Assembly: GCF_964204645.1 (NCBI RefSeq)
Contig: NC_134028.1
Location: 15,489,263 to 15,553,262 of the forward strand
Source of the DNA: Tubulanus polymorphus
Taxonomy: Eukaryota > Nemertea > Palaeonemertea > Tubulaniformes > Tubulanidae
Length of the DNA stretch: 64,000 nucleotides
Direction of reading: 5' to 3'
Positions 21,641 through 34,656 of the stretch are shown here, piece after piece (within the stretch, counting starts at the first letter, position 1; every line of letters begins with the position of its first letter). The translations under genes were made by a program, and so were the position numbers. The notes under the pieces are model-generated. The model did no database searches, was not told the DNA's origin, and was given only the letters and a program-made list of their open reading frames with translations.

Positions 21641-23257
21641 AGACTGTTGAAATGATAAATTGTTTGGCTGTTAAAATGATAAATTGTTTGACATTTGAAA
21701 TGATAAATTGTTTGACAGTTGAAATGATAAATTGTTCGACTGTTGAAATGATAAGACAGTTGAAATGATAAATTGTTTGACAGTTGAAATGATAAATTCT
21801 TTGACAGTTGAAATGATAAATTGTTTGACAGTTTTAATGATAAATTGTTCGACTGTTGAAATGATAAATTGTTTGACAGTTGAAATGATAAATTGTTCGA
21901 CTGTTGAAATGATTTGACAGTTGAAATAATAAATTGTTTAACAGTTGAAATGATAAATTGTTTGAAAGCTGAAATGATAAATTGTTTGACAGTTGAAATG
22001 ATAAATTGTTCGACTGTTGAAATGATTTGACAGTTGAAATGATAAATTGTTTGACAGTTGAAATGATAAATTGTTTAACAGTTGAAATGATAAATTGTTT
22101 GACAGTTGAAATGATAAATTGTGTGACAGTTGAAATGATAAATTGTTTGACAGTTGAAATGATAAATTGTTTGACAGTTGAAATGATAAATTGTTTGACA
22201 GTTGAAATGATAAATTGTTTGACAGTTGAAATGATAAATTGTTTGACATTTGAAATGATAAATTGTTTGACAGTTGAAATGATAAATTGTTCGACTGTTG
22301 AAATGATTTGACAGTTGAAATGATAAATTGTTTGACAGTTGAAATGATAAATTGTTTAACAGTTGAAATTATAAATTGTTTGACAGTTGAAATGATAAAT
22401 TGTGTGACAGTTGAAATGATAAATTGTTTGACAGTTGAAATGATAAATTGTTTGACAGTTGAAATGATAAATTGTTTGACAGTTGAAATGATAAATTGTT
22501 CGACTGTTGAAATGATTTGACAGTTGAAATGATAAATTGTTCGACTGTTGAAATGATTTGATAGTTGAAATGATAAATTGTTTGACAGTTGTAATGATAA
22601 ATTGTTCGACTGTTGAAATGATAAGACAGTTGAAATAATAAATTGTTTGACAGTTGAAATGATAAATTGTTTGACAGTTGAAATTATAAATTGTTCGACT
22701 GTGGAAATGATAAATTGTGTGACAGTTGAAATGATAAATTGTTTGACAGTTGAAATGATAAATTGTTCGACTGTTGAAATGATTTGACAGTTGAAATGAT
22801 TTGACAGTTGAAATGATAAATTGTTTGACAGTTGAAATGATAAATTCTTTGACAGTTGAAATGATAAATTGTTTGACAGTTTTAATGATAAATTGTTTGA
22901 CAGTTGAAATGATAAATTGTTTGACAGTTGAAATGATAAATTGTTTGACAGTTGAAATGATAAATTGTTTGACAGTTGAAATGATAAATTGTTTGACAGT
23001 TGAAATGATAAATTGTTTGACAGTTGAAATAATAAATTGTTTGACAGTTGAAATGATAAATTGTTCGACTGTTGAAATGATTTGACAGTTGAAATGATAA
23101 ATTGTTTGACAGTTGAAATGATAAATTGTTCGACTGTTGAAATGATTTGATAGTTGAAATGATAAATTGTTTGACAGTTGTAATGATAAATTGTTCGACT
23201 GTTGAAATGATAAATTGTTCGACTGTTGAAATGATAAATTGTTTGACAGTTGAAATT
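21641..23257 (+). repeat. 24-27-bp satellite, plus orientation
   Basis: Tandem units of the type TTGACAGTTGAAATGATAAA + TTGT, with variants carrying TTCGACTGTTGAAATGAT and shortened units. Higher-order blocks recur. The array starts directly after the 218-aa gene and ends at the strand switch at 23257. The long open frames over it exist because the unit is a multiple of three without stops; I do not call them genes. Confidence 0.9.
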
Positions 23258-25211
23258 TCCACAGTCGAACAATTTATAATTTCAACTGTCAAACAATTTA
23301 TCATTTCAACAGTCGAACAATTTATCATTTCAACTGTCAAACAATTTATCATTTCAACTGTCACACAATTTATCATTTCAACTGTCAAACAATTTATAAT
23401 TTCAACTGTTAAACAATTTATCATTTCAACTGTCAAACAATTTATCATTAAAACTGTCAAATCATTTCAACAGTTGAACAATTTATCATTTCAACTGTCA
23501 AACAATTTATCATTTCAACTGTCAAATCATTTCAACAGTCGAACAATTTATCATTTCAACTGTCAAACAATTTATCATTTCAACTGTCAAACAATTTATC
23601 ATTTCAACTGTCAAACAATTTATCATTTCAACTGTCACACAATTTATCATTTCAACTGTCAAACAATTTATAATTTCAACTGTTAAACAATTTATCATTT
23701 CAACTGTCAAACAATTTATCATTTCAATTGTCAAACAATTTATCATTTCAACTGTCAAATCATTTCAACAGTCGAACAATTTATCATTTCAACTGTCAAA
23801 CAATTTATCATTTCAACTGTCAAACAATTTATCATTTCAACTGTCAAACAATTTATCATTTCAACTGTCAAACAATTTATCATTTCAACTGTCAAACAAT
23901 TTATCATTAAAACTGTCAAACAATTTATCATTTCAACTGTCACACAATTTATCATTTCCACAGTCGAACAATTTATAATTTCAACTGTCAAACAATTTAT
24001 CATTTCAACAGTCGAACAATTTATCATTTCAACTGTCAAACAATTTATCATTTCAACTGTCACACAATTTATCATTTCCACAGTCGAACAATTTATAATT
24101 TCAACTGTCAAACAATTTATCATTTCAACAGTCGAACAATTTATCATTTCAACTGTCAAACAATTTATCATTTCAACTGTCAAACAATTTATTATTTCAA
24201 CTGTCTTATCATTTCAACAGTCGAACAATTTATCATTACAACTGTCAAACAATTTATCATTTCAACTATCAAATCATTTCAACAGTCGAACAATTTATCA
24301 TTTCAACTGTCAAACAATTTATCATTTCAACTGTCAAATCATTTCAACAGTCGAACAATTTATCATTTCAACTGTCAAACAATTTATTATTTCAACTGTC
24401 AAACAATTTATCATTTCAACTGTCAAACAATTTATCATTTCAACTGTCACACAATTTATCATTTCAACTGTCAAACAATTTATAATTTCAACTGTTAAAC
24501 AATTTATCATTTCAACTGTCAAACAATTTATCATTTCAACTGTCAAATCATTTCAACAGTCGAACAATTTATCATTTCAACTGTCAAACAATTTATCATT
24601 TCAAATGTCAAACAATTTATCATTTCAACTGTCAAACAATTTATCATTTCAACTGTCAAACAATTTATCATTTCAACTGTCAAACAATTTATCATTTCAA
24701 CTGTCAAACAATTTATCATTTCAACTGTCACACAATTTATCATTTCAACTGTCAAACAATTTATCATTTCAACTGTTAAACAATTTATCATTTCAACTGT
24801 CAAACAATTTATCATTTCAACTGTCAAATCATTTCAACAGTCGAACAATTTATCATTTCAACTGTCAAACAATTTATCATTTCAGCTTTCAAACAATTTA
24901 TCATTTCAACTGTTAAACAATTTATTATTTCAACTGTCAAATCATTTCAACAGTCGAACAATTTATCATTTCAACTGTCAAACAATTTATCATTTCAACA
25001 GTCGAACAATTTATCATTAAAACTGTCAAACAATTTATCATTTCAACTGTCAAAGAATTTATCATTTCAACTGTCAAACAATTTATCATTTCAACTGTCT
25101 TATCATTTCAACAGTCGAACAATTTATCATTTCAACTGTCAAACAATTTATCATTTCAAATGTCAAACAATTTATCATTTTAACAGCCAAACAATTTATC
25201 ATTTCAACAGT
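23258..25211 (-). repeat. same satellite, inverted orientation
   Basis: From 23258 (TTCCACAGTCGAACAATTTAT) the units run as the reverse complement to about 25211, mirroring the array before it but about 340 bp longer. This marks the centre of the giant inverted repeat. Confidence 0.9.
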
Positions 25212-25285
25212 CTATTAGATATTTAAATCATTTAACTAAATTCAATAATTATTTGACTATTTAATTTATTTTCAATGTAGAATTG

Positions 25286-25942
25286 TTACTCTTTACACCA
25301 GTTTTTATGTTTAATTGTTTGGTAATGCTTTGATTTATGTGATTTTGAATATTTACCTCCGCAATAACAATGAATTTTTTCATTAGGATTAAATCTTTTG
25401 AATTCATTTTCTAAATCACATTGAATTGCGATATGTTTAAAAGATTTACTATTTTCTAAATCACACTGAATTGCAATATCTTTAAAAGAATTATTGTTTT
25501 CTAAATCACATTGAATTTCAATATTTGATGTATTTTCATTATAAATAATTTGTTTATTATCAAAATTACAATAATATAATCGTCGTTTTTCAATTCTTAA
25601 GTCTATCCTATCATTACCTTTTGAAAGTATTATATCACTTTCTCTTTCATTAAAAGGAAATTTAAGAATATTTATTATGTTTTCATCTAAATTACCTTTA
25701 TAATTTAAAACTGTATTAAATATTTTAGGATTTTTGGCGCCATTATCTAAAGTATCTATTAGTTCAGTAATTAAATATGTTTCATTTAATAATATTTGAT
25801 TAATTACAGTAATATTATCAATTTTATATTGTCTTCCATATACTAAATTTGTTGCTGAAATATAATTTCTAATGTTAAACTGTGAAAATGATTTATTGGT
25901 TTCATTGATTTCGATTTTGAAGTTGGGTTCTTCTTTCTTCAT
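25286..25942 (-). CDS. 218-aa zinc-finger protein (copy 2, mirrored)
   Basis: Mirror of 20912-21568 with an identical predicted protein, including the three IQCDLEN repeats and the C-terminal CYCGGKY..H..H finger. ATG 25942 follows the same TATAAAAATG signature and repeat array. Confidence 0.6.
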   Translation of the reverse strand: MKKEEPNFKIEINETNKSFSQFNIRNYISATNLVYGRQYKIDNITVINQILLNETYLITELIDTLDNGAKNPKIFNTVLNYKGNLDENIINILKFPFNERESDIILSKGNDRIDLRIEKRRLYYCNFDNKQIIYNENTSNIEIQCDLENNNSFKDIAIQCDLENSKSFKHIAIQCDLENEFKRFNPNEKIHCYCGGKYSKSHKSKHYQTIKHKNWCKE

Positions 25943-26280
25943 TTTTATAACAAAATTATTACTCACACTTTACTCACACTTTTAATATTGAAAATCTCAA
26001 TTATTTTACTCACACTTTACTCACACTTTTAATATTGAAAATCTCAATTATTTTACTCACACTTTACTCACATTTTTAATATTAAACAATTTCATCATTT
26101 TACTCACACTTTACTCACACTTTTAATATTGAAAATCTAAATTATTTTACTCACACTTTACTCACACTTTTAATATTGAACAATTTTATCATTTTATTAG
26201 CGCTTTTATATTAAAAAGTGTGTTTATTTTTGGAAAAAAGCAAAAAAAAAAAAAAAATTTTAACACACGCGCAGCTGTTG

Positions 26281-26493
26281 TTACGCGCACTCACTGTTTA
26301 TGTGTGTCACAATTTTACTACGTAATATTTCTAAAATTTCAATTGTATCTTTTATTTCTAGTGAATCAATATAATTTCTAACATTTTCCATGTAAGGTTT
26401 AATATATTTATCAATGTATTTTTTACAATATGGGCAATAATATTGATTTTTATTAACATCACTTTTTTCTGTTTGGAACTCACTGTCTCCCAT
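26281..26493 (-). pseudogene. POLB: truncated PolB N-terminus (copy 2, mirrored)
   Basis: Identical in translation to 20361-20573. It starts 85 bp inside the terminal sequence that ends at 26578. Confidence 0.7.
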
Positions 26494-27066
26494 TTATTAG
26501 GGAAAAAAATTACTTGTGGTGATTAGTGGTGTCTAGTACTCTAGTACTCTGGTATGAAACCCACATCTTCCAATTACTTATATGATGCTCTAACTTGTGT
26601 TGCCGAAGCAATATATGATGCTCTTTAACATACGGCACAAACAAGGCCATAAAAATTCCTCAGTTGCGTTCAGTCGAGCAATGTCCTAATTCAACAATCG
26701 ATTCGTAGAAGGAAGAGATAAAAATATCACTACTGCTTACGTGTTTACTACAGATCTAGAACAACACAGCTCTATCGATATAAGGACACAGACACAAACA
26801 CACGTATTTAGGAGCCGCTGTGGGAATGACACGTAGGCAATACACATACGTAGATGGATACTGTTTGAATCGGAATTAAATTTCGATGTTTAGAGGCTCA
26901 CAGTGAGCAAACAGTGCATTTCTGATTAATATTATATACAGTATTTGTCAATGCAGCGTAGTACTTGTGATACCGAATGGTTTCACCGACAGTGAAAGTA
27001 AGTTGCAGTTGTTTATATCCTTTCAGTAAGATCCAGTGTGAAAAAGAATATTATAATAATAATAAT

Positions 27067-27134
<68 letters not shown>

Positions 27135-29008
27135 ATCAGCAGGAATACAATAGGGTTTCTGCGAAGGCAGCAGAAACCCTAATAAATATAGCTGCAAAGC
27201 AGCGATAACGGGTTTCTGCCTTGCTGGATGAGGTGCGCCACCTAGGGGTCAGCTGATAACATGGCTATGTTGATTCACATGGGATATTACGCGAAAAGTT
27301 CTAATGTACCAAGGTTAGGGGATATGACACCGAGAATAACGAAGATACGGTACTTTTACCATGTTCAAGTGGCCGGTAATTTGCCGGTTAGCATACTAAG
27401 TACTACTGAATTAAAATCGAAAAAACTGATGCTAGAATGAGTTTTCAACATTAACGCCCCTAGTGGTTAGAATAGGAACTAATCATGTTAGGGATTCGTT
27501 GTATCATATATCCAGGTACATGTATATCAATTTCATAGAGACCCCTTTATCCGCTTAGTTGCTATCAATGAAAATGCATTTCCAGCAAAATGTAGGTGGC
27601 GCTCCTGGAGAACCATATAAGTTACCTACTTAAAACATACACAAATACAAGTATCTTGAAAAGGGCTACTAACCACACATCGCAACCTCGATTCTATCGC
27701 CAACGGTTAAGGACCTAGGAGCAAAAATCGATGTTTTCACATTCCCCTAGTGGCAGATTTATGAACTAATCATGCAGGATGGCATATTACACACATGTCT
27801 TTGTACTTATACCAAGTTTTGTGATTTTCATAATAAACAGACCGCATTAAATGCGAAAAATTGATTCTGAAATCGATTTTTCAAAATTTACGCCCCCTAG
27901 TGGTTAAAATGGGAACTAATCATATAAGGGGTTCGTTTCGTTTAGTAACCAGGTACATGTGTATCAATTTTTAAAGAAATCCATTAGTACCCTTAGTCGA
28001 TATAGATGGAAATGCGTATTCTAGCGTCTTATAGGTGGCGCTACTGGAGAACCATATGAGTTACATAGTTATACCATACATCAATAAAAGCGTCTTCGCA
28101 AGGGCTACTGATCACTCGTCGCAACCACGATTCTATTTCCAACGGTTAAAAGGAGCTGGGAGCAAAAGTCTCATTAAAAAATTTGGGGGCCCATTTTCGA
28201 GCCCGTAGAGCCCAAACGGTTAATCGCAGATAGGGCGTGCCATTCACTTTTTTAGCCTCCAGGCTGTTATGAACAACTTTCGTGCTCGCCCGAAGCTGAG
28301 AAGTCAAAGACAAAAAATTTTCTCGCACAGTAACTTTTCGATGTCATAATTTTCAAATGTAAAACACGCCCTGGTGGGTGAACGGGGTCCCAAATCAAAG
28401 ATCCCTTCGACTTACCTCAAGGTACCTGTGTTCCGTAGATCTCACGAAAGTTTCAAGTAAATCCGTCAAGGAATATTGTAATGCTAGCAGAAGAGTATAG
28501 TCATCAAGGCTCTCGCGTATCGATAGCTGCATTCATTAGCTCTATCCAGGGAAGTTACCGCAAGGATGCTATTGCTTGAACGTACGTATATGCGGCACAA
28601 ACAAGGCTATACAAATTCCTCAGTTGCGTTCACTCGAGAATGTCCTATTTCAACGGCAAAACATTCGACTCGTAGAGTGATAAAAATACTTTTTACTACT
28701 GATCTAGAACAGGGCTCTCTATCACTGCATATACGGATACGCACTCAAATACATGTACTGCGGTATTGTGGGAATAAGACACGTAGGCAATACACATACG
28801 TAGATGGATACTGTTTGAATCGGGCTTAAATTTCGATGTTTAGAGGCTCACAGTGAGTAAACAGTGGCATTCTGATTAATATTATATACAGTATTTGTCA
28901 ATGCAGCATAGTACTTGTGATACAGAATGGTTTCGCCGACAGTGAAAGTAAGTTGCAGTTGAAACACGCGAATCTCAATAGGGTTTTCTGTGATGTAACA
29001 GAAAACCC

Positions 29009-29633
29009 TAAATATATGTTTAGAGTATGATACAGTAACTGATGAAAATATTTCAAGTATAATTCAAACTCAATATAATCAAGCATTTTCATTATTATAT
29101 GATTATATTGATAAATTCAAAACCGTAACTATTAATGCAAATGATGAAATAATTAATGAGAATATTAACTTCCCAAGAAGATCTATCAAAGGTATATTAA
29201 TATTTTTTACAATTGCAACATATTCTAATGGCGCAATACAGGTTGATCATTATTATAATCCTGAAATATCAAAAGTAGAAATAACTATCGAAGGTAAAGC
29301 AAATAAGATATTTTGTCAAGGAATGAGAATGATTGATCAGTGGCCAGAAATTAGAAAACATTTTATGAATGAAAAAATAAATCATCTGAAAATTGTAATA
29401 TTAATCAAATTGATTATTATACCGGCAATAAATACGCATTATGGTTAGATTTTAGAACAACAGAAGATAACTTATTACATGGTTCTGGGAAAAAACTACA
29501 GAACACTAAAGATGGAATACAATTATTCATGAAAAGGAAAACAGGAATCAAAAATTTCAAAATGCACATTTATATTATATCTGACGCACAATTAAATATT
29601 GTAAATTCACAATTAAATAGTGTTATGTATTAA
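29009..29633 (+). pseudogene. MCP: major capsid protein C-terminal fragment (mirrored)
   Basis: Mirror of 17300-17924, with the same truncation at the hairpin repeat and the same frameshift near the KHFMNE segment. Confidence 0.7.
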
Positions 29634-29665
29634 AATCTTAATTTTAATAAAACTTTTTATAATAA

Positions 29666-30435
29666 ATGGATGAAGGTAAAGTATATAAACATATTCCATA
29701 CATTGATAAACATGAAAATAATAATGGCTTATATTATGTAATACCTTGTAATATAGCTTTGATATTTGATGCTATTTTTAAAGATTATAAAACTAAACTG
29801 ATAGAAATGGTGAAGTTGTTGATAATTTAAGTAATGAAATTGATAATAATGTTATTCCTTCTACATCTAATACTGTTTTACCTTTCTACATCTAATAATG
29901 CAATAATATTAAATTATAATGAAAATAGAAATTATTGCGGATATTGTAAAGGTGAATTTTCAAACGCCCCAACTAATTGGAATAATCATATGAATACAGT
30001 TGTACATATAACTAATGTTATATAACGTGTTGGTATCAGAGAATTTATAGAACATCCATTTAGATATGTAACAAAGTTTGTTTCAAATAAAAAAGTAAAT
30101 GGTAAAGATTTATATAAAGATTTATTAGGTGAGATTTATATAAAGATTTATTAGGTGAATTTTTATCTAAAGAACCTAGTAAAGATAAATTAGATTTAAC
30201 TGATGCTAATAAAATATTAGGATCAAACATTGTAAATGAAATGTTGGAGTCAAACACTAAGAAAGATGACAATGAAAATATAGTTACAGGTAAACATATT
30301 CATTATAATGATGAAGGCACTAAGAAATCTAAAATAGAAGATATATTTACAAGTAGTGATAATGCTCTAGTTTTATCGGTAGATACGCTGAATAAATTGT
30401 TAGAGTCTGATGTCGAAATAGAGTCTGATGATTAA
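29666..30435 (+). pseudogene. degenerate Polinton zinc-finger protein (mirrored)
   Basis: Mirror of 16498-17267. The YCGYCKGEF...H...H finger lies at about 29925-30010, and the frame breaks match those of the left arm. Confidence 0.55.
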
Positions 30436-30837
30436 AGTGATTCAGATAGTAAATATAATATATTGGTTGAAAATTGTATAAAATAATAGTGATTAAAAAA
30501 GGGGGTTTAAAGTATTTATGTATCTAATACATATTTAATACGCATTTAGTACATATTATTTGAAATACCTTTTACTGAGGTTATTTTCAAACTTATTCAA
30601 ATATTAGTTGAAAAATTAAAAATATATTAGTTGAAAAATTAAAATAAATAATATTTATTTTTCTTAAAAAGGGGTTTTTAGTATTAATGTATCTAATACG
30701 TATTTAATGGCGTATTTAATATATGGGTTTTAAGTATTTATGTATCTAATATGTATCTAATACGTACCAAATACATTAATGCTTAAAATGTCTTATTTTA
30801 TAAATTTATATTCATAGGGAAATTGAAGCCTCAGAAT

Positions 30838-32416
30838 TTATTTTGAACCTTTATTACTTTTTAATTTATTCATATATTCATCATGTAATGCAGTAGGTAT
30901 AATTTGATTTTCTTGCAATGATTGTTGCATAGATTTTCTATCTTTGTTATAAAATAAAACTAAAAATCTTATATTCTCCCTAAAATCTTTCACAATTGAA
31001 TTATATTTTTGATTTAAAACCCAAGTTGTTATCCCAAAATGTCTCCCAGAGAAAGCTAAATAACATAACTCACTTTCTCTAACTTTTGAATCATGTAAAT
31101 TTGCACAATCATCCACAATGAATAATGTATTTGATCCTTTATAAATATCAATTGCTATTTTTATACAATTATCTAAATTTTCTTTTACTGTTTTAGGATC
31201 TAATATATTAATCTTTTTTATCTTAAAGGCCGACTTAAATGGAGGTCCAAAAACCCGCCGGTTGGTACTTGAGATATGCAGTGCAGGCCACATCCCACTA
31301 GCAACTAGCAAGCGGTAGTTTGTTTAAAGTGTTTACTGGAACATCTGGCTCACACCAGTATCACACTGACACATAAAAAAAAACTGTTTTCGTATATGTT
31401 TGATATCATTTTAGTCATAGTAATCTTATTAATTAGAATTCGCTGATTTTGTCGATGTTTTTTGATAAGAATTCCTCCAGTAATAATGTTGAACATAAAA
31501 TCTGTATTTTCAATATATTCAATTTTTGTCCGATTTTGATGAAATTTTCACACATTTTTACTGATAAGGAGTTAAGATGATATATAAATTTTCAGTTTGA
31601 CACAACTTTCAGGTCAAAAGTTTTCTAACCCCCAAAATTAGGCACTAGAGAGCTGCAACTGTTTTGTTTATATAGGTTTATGACTACAGGTCACTGTGCT
31701 CTCTGTGGTGAGGTGAGTAACTCCTCCCAGCTTGTCATTCAAAGATTTGAAAGTTTGAAGAATGCACTAAGTAAATTGCTAATTTATGCATGAAGGAGGG
31801 CTTAAACTAAATTTTAAGCCGTAGATATGACTATATTACATGTTTACACATATCCCTACTTACACTAGCTTACACTAGAGAGCTGCAACTGTTTTGTTTA
31901 TATAGGTTTATGACTACAGGTCACTGTGCTCTCTGTGGTGAGGTGAGTAACTCCTCCCAGCTTGTCATTCAAAGATTTGAAAGTTTGAAGAATGCACTAA
32001 GTAAATTGCTAATTTATGCATGAAGGAGGGCTTAAACTAAATTTTAAGCCGTAGATATGACTATATTACATGTTTACACATATCCCTGACTTAAAAAGGA
32101 GGGTCCAAATCGGTTAACTGACGGAGATATTAGGGAAATACCAGTTTCAACGCTGGAGCTCTTGACTGCTCCATGGGTTCAGAGATACTGCCATGTCTGA
32201 CAGATGATGGGCCTTTTATACTTGAAGTCGGCCATTAACTATATCCCAATTATATGTTTTATTCATTTCATAAGTAGGGCAGAATAATATTATATTATCA
32301 AAATGATTTTTATAGATAGTTTCTAACAAATCTAATATGAAATGTGTTTTACCGCAGTTGGTTACTCCAGTTACTAACATTTTATGCGGCTCAAATATAA
32401 ATAAATCTTTATTCAT
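30838..32416 (-). pseudogene. ATP: packaging ATPase split by a TTAA element (mirrored)
   Basis: Mirror of 14517-16095. Walker A (GVTNCGKT) and Walker B (LFIVDDCA) lie on opposite sides of the 1,008-bp insertion at 31227-32234. Confidence 0.75.
31227..32234. mobile_element. 1,008-bp TTAA transposon (mirrored copy)
   Basis: Mirror of 14699-15706, with the same TTAA flanks and internal 230-bp tandem duplication. Confidence 0.7.
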
Positions 32417-33415
32417 TAATTCTTTTAATTTTACTAGATAAAATCCATTCATTAAATTTGTATTCTATTTCATCTGGATTCGGTACAAGTGATAATTCAT
32501 GTTCATAAAAATAACCTAATATTTCTTCATCTTTTAAATCTTCCAATTTATACACAAATGGTTTACTTAATATTATCTTTTTATTCTTGAATATTTCTTC
32601 AGTAAAATTTGGAGTATAACCTTTATAAAATGTTTTCGATATTTAGATATTCTAACATGTTGTCCAATTTAAAATTTAGGTTCTCCAAAATCATGTGTTA
32701 CAAACGCACCATATAAATTATTCCAAACTATTTCTGAATTATCTTCTTTTCTGGCTTGTATAGGTTTCATACCAATACTTGAATGTTTAGAATTATTATA
32801 ACCTTTCACTAAATCATCTAATAAATCGATATATTTATATGTTTCATTTGCTGTAAAATATTTCCACATTCTAGATTTCAATGTTTTATTTAAATCTTTC
32901 TATAATAGATGCTTTTTTATCTGAATGCGTTGAAAAATATTCTATATTGTTATCAGATATTAGTTTTTTTAAATGTTTATTATAGAATACCTTACCTTCA
33001 TCAAATTGTATCTTATCTTGGATAGCTTCTTTAAATATTAATTTGAACGCATTAGTAACTTCTAAACCAGTTTTATTTTTGATTGGAATTGACCATGCGT
33101 ATCTACTGAATATATCTATAACATTTAATATCCAGAAATATCCTTTGTTGTATACTTCTAAGGTCTTCATGTCAATCAAATCTGCTTGCCATTGTTGATC
33201 AATATATGAAACCATAACTTTCCTTGTTAAATAGTTTTTATCCATTTTTTATGGATTTGATACGTTGGTTGATTTTGTAACCATAATATTAGTTCACTAT
33301 ATTTTATATTTTCTTTATCAGATTTAATTTTATCCCATAATTCTGAAACACTAGAATATGATACTTCACTCTCTGGGTTATAATATAAATCTCTTAAATA
33401 TTGTTCTTTTTTCAT
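32409..33415 (-). pseudogene. INT: degenerate Polinton integrase (mirrored)
   Basis: Mirror of 13518-14524: fragments 33415-33227, 33245-32886 and 32881-32669 plus a C-terminal remnant. Asp, Asp and Glu of the DDE triad remain visible across the breaks. Confidence 0.75.
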
Positions 33416-33430
33416 CTTATTTTAATCCAT

Positions 33431-33799
33431 TTATAGTAATCTTGATTTATTTTCAATGATTTTATCATTTGATTTATTTTCTGGTATCATAGGTTTATAA
33501 TTATCACTACTATCATTATTATCATTATTATTAGATTTGAATTCATATTTATATATTACACCAGAGAATATGATAACTGTGATTATCCCAATTGTAATAT
33601 ATAAGTAATTATTTCTTCCAGTATTGGAAGCATTAGATGGATTATCATTCGAATTAATAACAGATAATTTCTGTGATTCATTTATATCATTTAATTTCTT
33701 TTTCTTAGCTCTTTTTAATTCTGAAGATCTTTTACCTAACTTCCTAGCCCATTTAATTTGTTTTTCAGATCTAGGCTTTTTCTGAATATCAGCACTCAT
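33431..33799 (-). CDS. small basic single-pass membrane protein (mirrored)
   Basis: Mirror of 13134-13502 and identical in translation: basic N-terminus, one hydrophobic helix, Asn/Asp-rich tail. Confidence 0.6.
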   Translation of the reverse strand: MSADIQKKPRSEKQIKWARKLGKRSSELKRAKKKKLNDINESQKLSVINSNDNPSNASNTGRNNYLYITIGIITVIIFSGVIYKYEFKSNNNDNNDSSDNYKPMIPENKSNDKIIENKSRLL

Positions 33800-34656
33800 T
33801 TATTTTACTTAATTTTTGTTCTGATTCAATATCTGTTTCGATATTTTCTGATTTACTATTATCTTTACATACTATAGGTTTGATATTAGAAAATGTTATT
33901 AAACCAGTAGAAATTAATGTCATTATTCCACCTAATTGGAATGAAGCGTATCCAACCCATTTTTGTAGTTCTGTCATTACTAAATAGTCATTTTTCAAAT
34001 CACTATATAATTTATTTTCATCATCAATTGGAATTACTCGGTTACACAATTTAGAATAACATTTAACTATTCCATCACCAATAGAGTCATTTATTCTAGC
34101 TAATCTAGCTTTGTTACCTGGTATTATATTGTAAGAATTGTATTGTACTGCCTGGCTGACTAGCATTTTTGGCAGTGGGTCACTGGTTTAATCCAGCTGT
34201 CACAGTTTGTGCCTCCTTAATGCCTGCTAATATATATACCACTGCCGGGCTTGTATTAGTCAGTCAGACCTAGGCCGTTCTTGGAACTATTAATGTGTCG
34301 CGCTATTTTATATCTGTTGTTAGCAGTTTCTTGTTAGCTTGGACGTTTACTCCACATCAGAGGATTTGTCTTTGACTCGCGTGTAACAGCTTCTTCGTAT
34401 ATTTTGAAATGCTTGATTACTTTATCTGGTTTCATATTATCTAATTCTTGAAAAGTTATAATTCTATTTAAAAACTCTTTAGATTTGCCGCCGGCAATTA
34501 GTAATTCTAGATGGTGCTTACATGTTGAATAGTATTTATAATCAATATTATCATTTTGAATACAATTGGAAACAACTGTATCATTATTGCCAGTAATACC
34601 TAAATCCACAATTGTCTTTTCAATATCAATCTATTCTTATTAGATTTCTTTGACAT
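33789..34656 (-). pseudogene. MITE-interrupted Polinton membrane protein (mirrored)
   Basis: Mirror of 12277-13144, with the same early frameshift and the same 276-bp MITE (34112-34387). Confidence 0.6.

Larger units (their letters stand above)
10903..23257 (+). repeat. left arm of the giant inverted repeat
   Basis: For most of the arm, position x matches position 46933-x in reverse complement; inward of about 19.8 kb the sum is 46854. Every open frame in the arm has an identical mirrored partner. Homology starts at AAAACAAAGCACCCCGAG (10903). The arms differ by a 79-bp indel near 19.87/27.0 kb, by satellite length (about 340 bp) and by at least one base near 11041. The arm includes 1.3 kb of unassigned flank, a decayed Polinton block, dispersed repeats and the end of a second Polinton. 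Confidence 0.9.
20276..26578. mobile_element. fold-back short Polinton derivative (two identical PolB-side ends)
   Basis: Both ends begin AGTAATTGGAAGATGTGGG, the same terminus as the complete Polinton. Both carry, in the same order, a truncated PolB start, a tandem-repeat array, the 218-aa zinc-finger gene and the satellite. The flanks are mirror images (CATATA / TATATG), not a direct duplication, so this palindrome arose by inverted duplication rather than by insertion as one unit. Confidence 0.7.

Noticed and set aside
21938-23272. 444-codon minus-strand open frame
   Set aside because: It lies wholly in the 24-27-bp satellite and encodes only a periodic NLSFQLSN-type peptide; the same array is open on both strands, as expected for stop-free units.
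21641-25211. CRISPR-like array
   Set aside because: The units are contiguous without unique spacers, the context is a eukaryotic transposon, and no cas genes are present.
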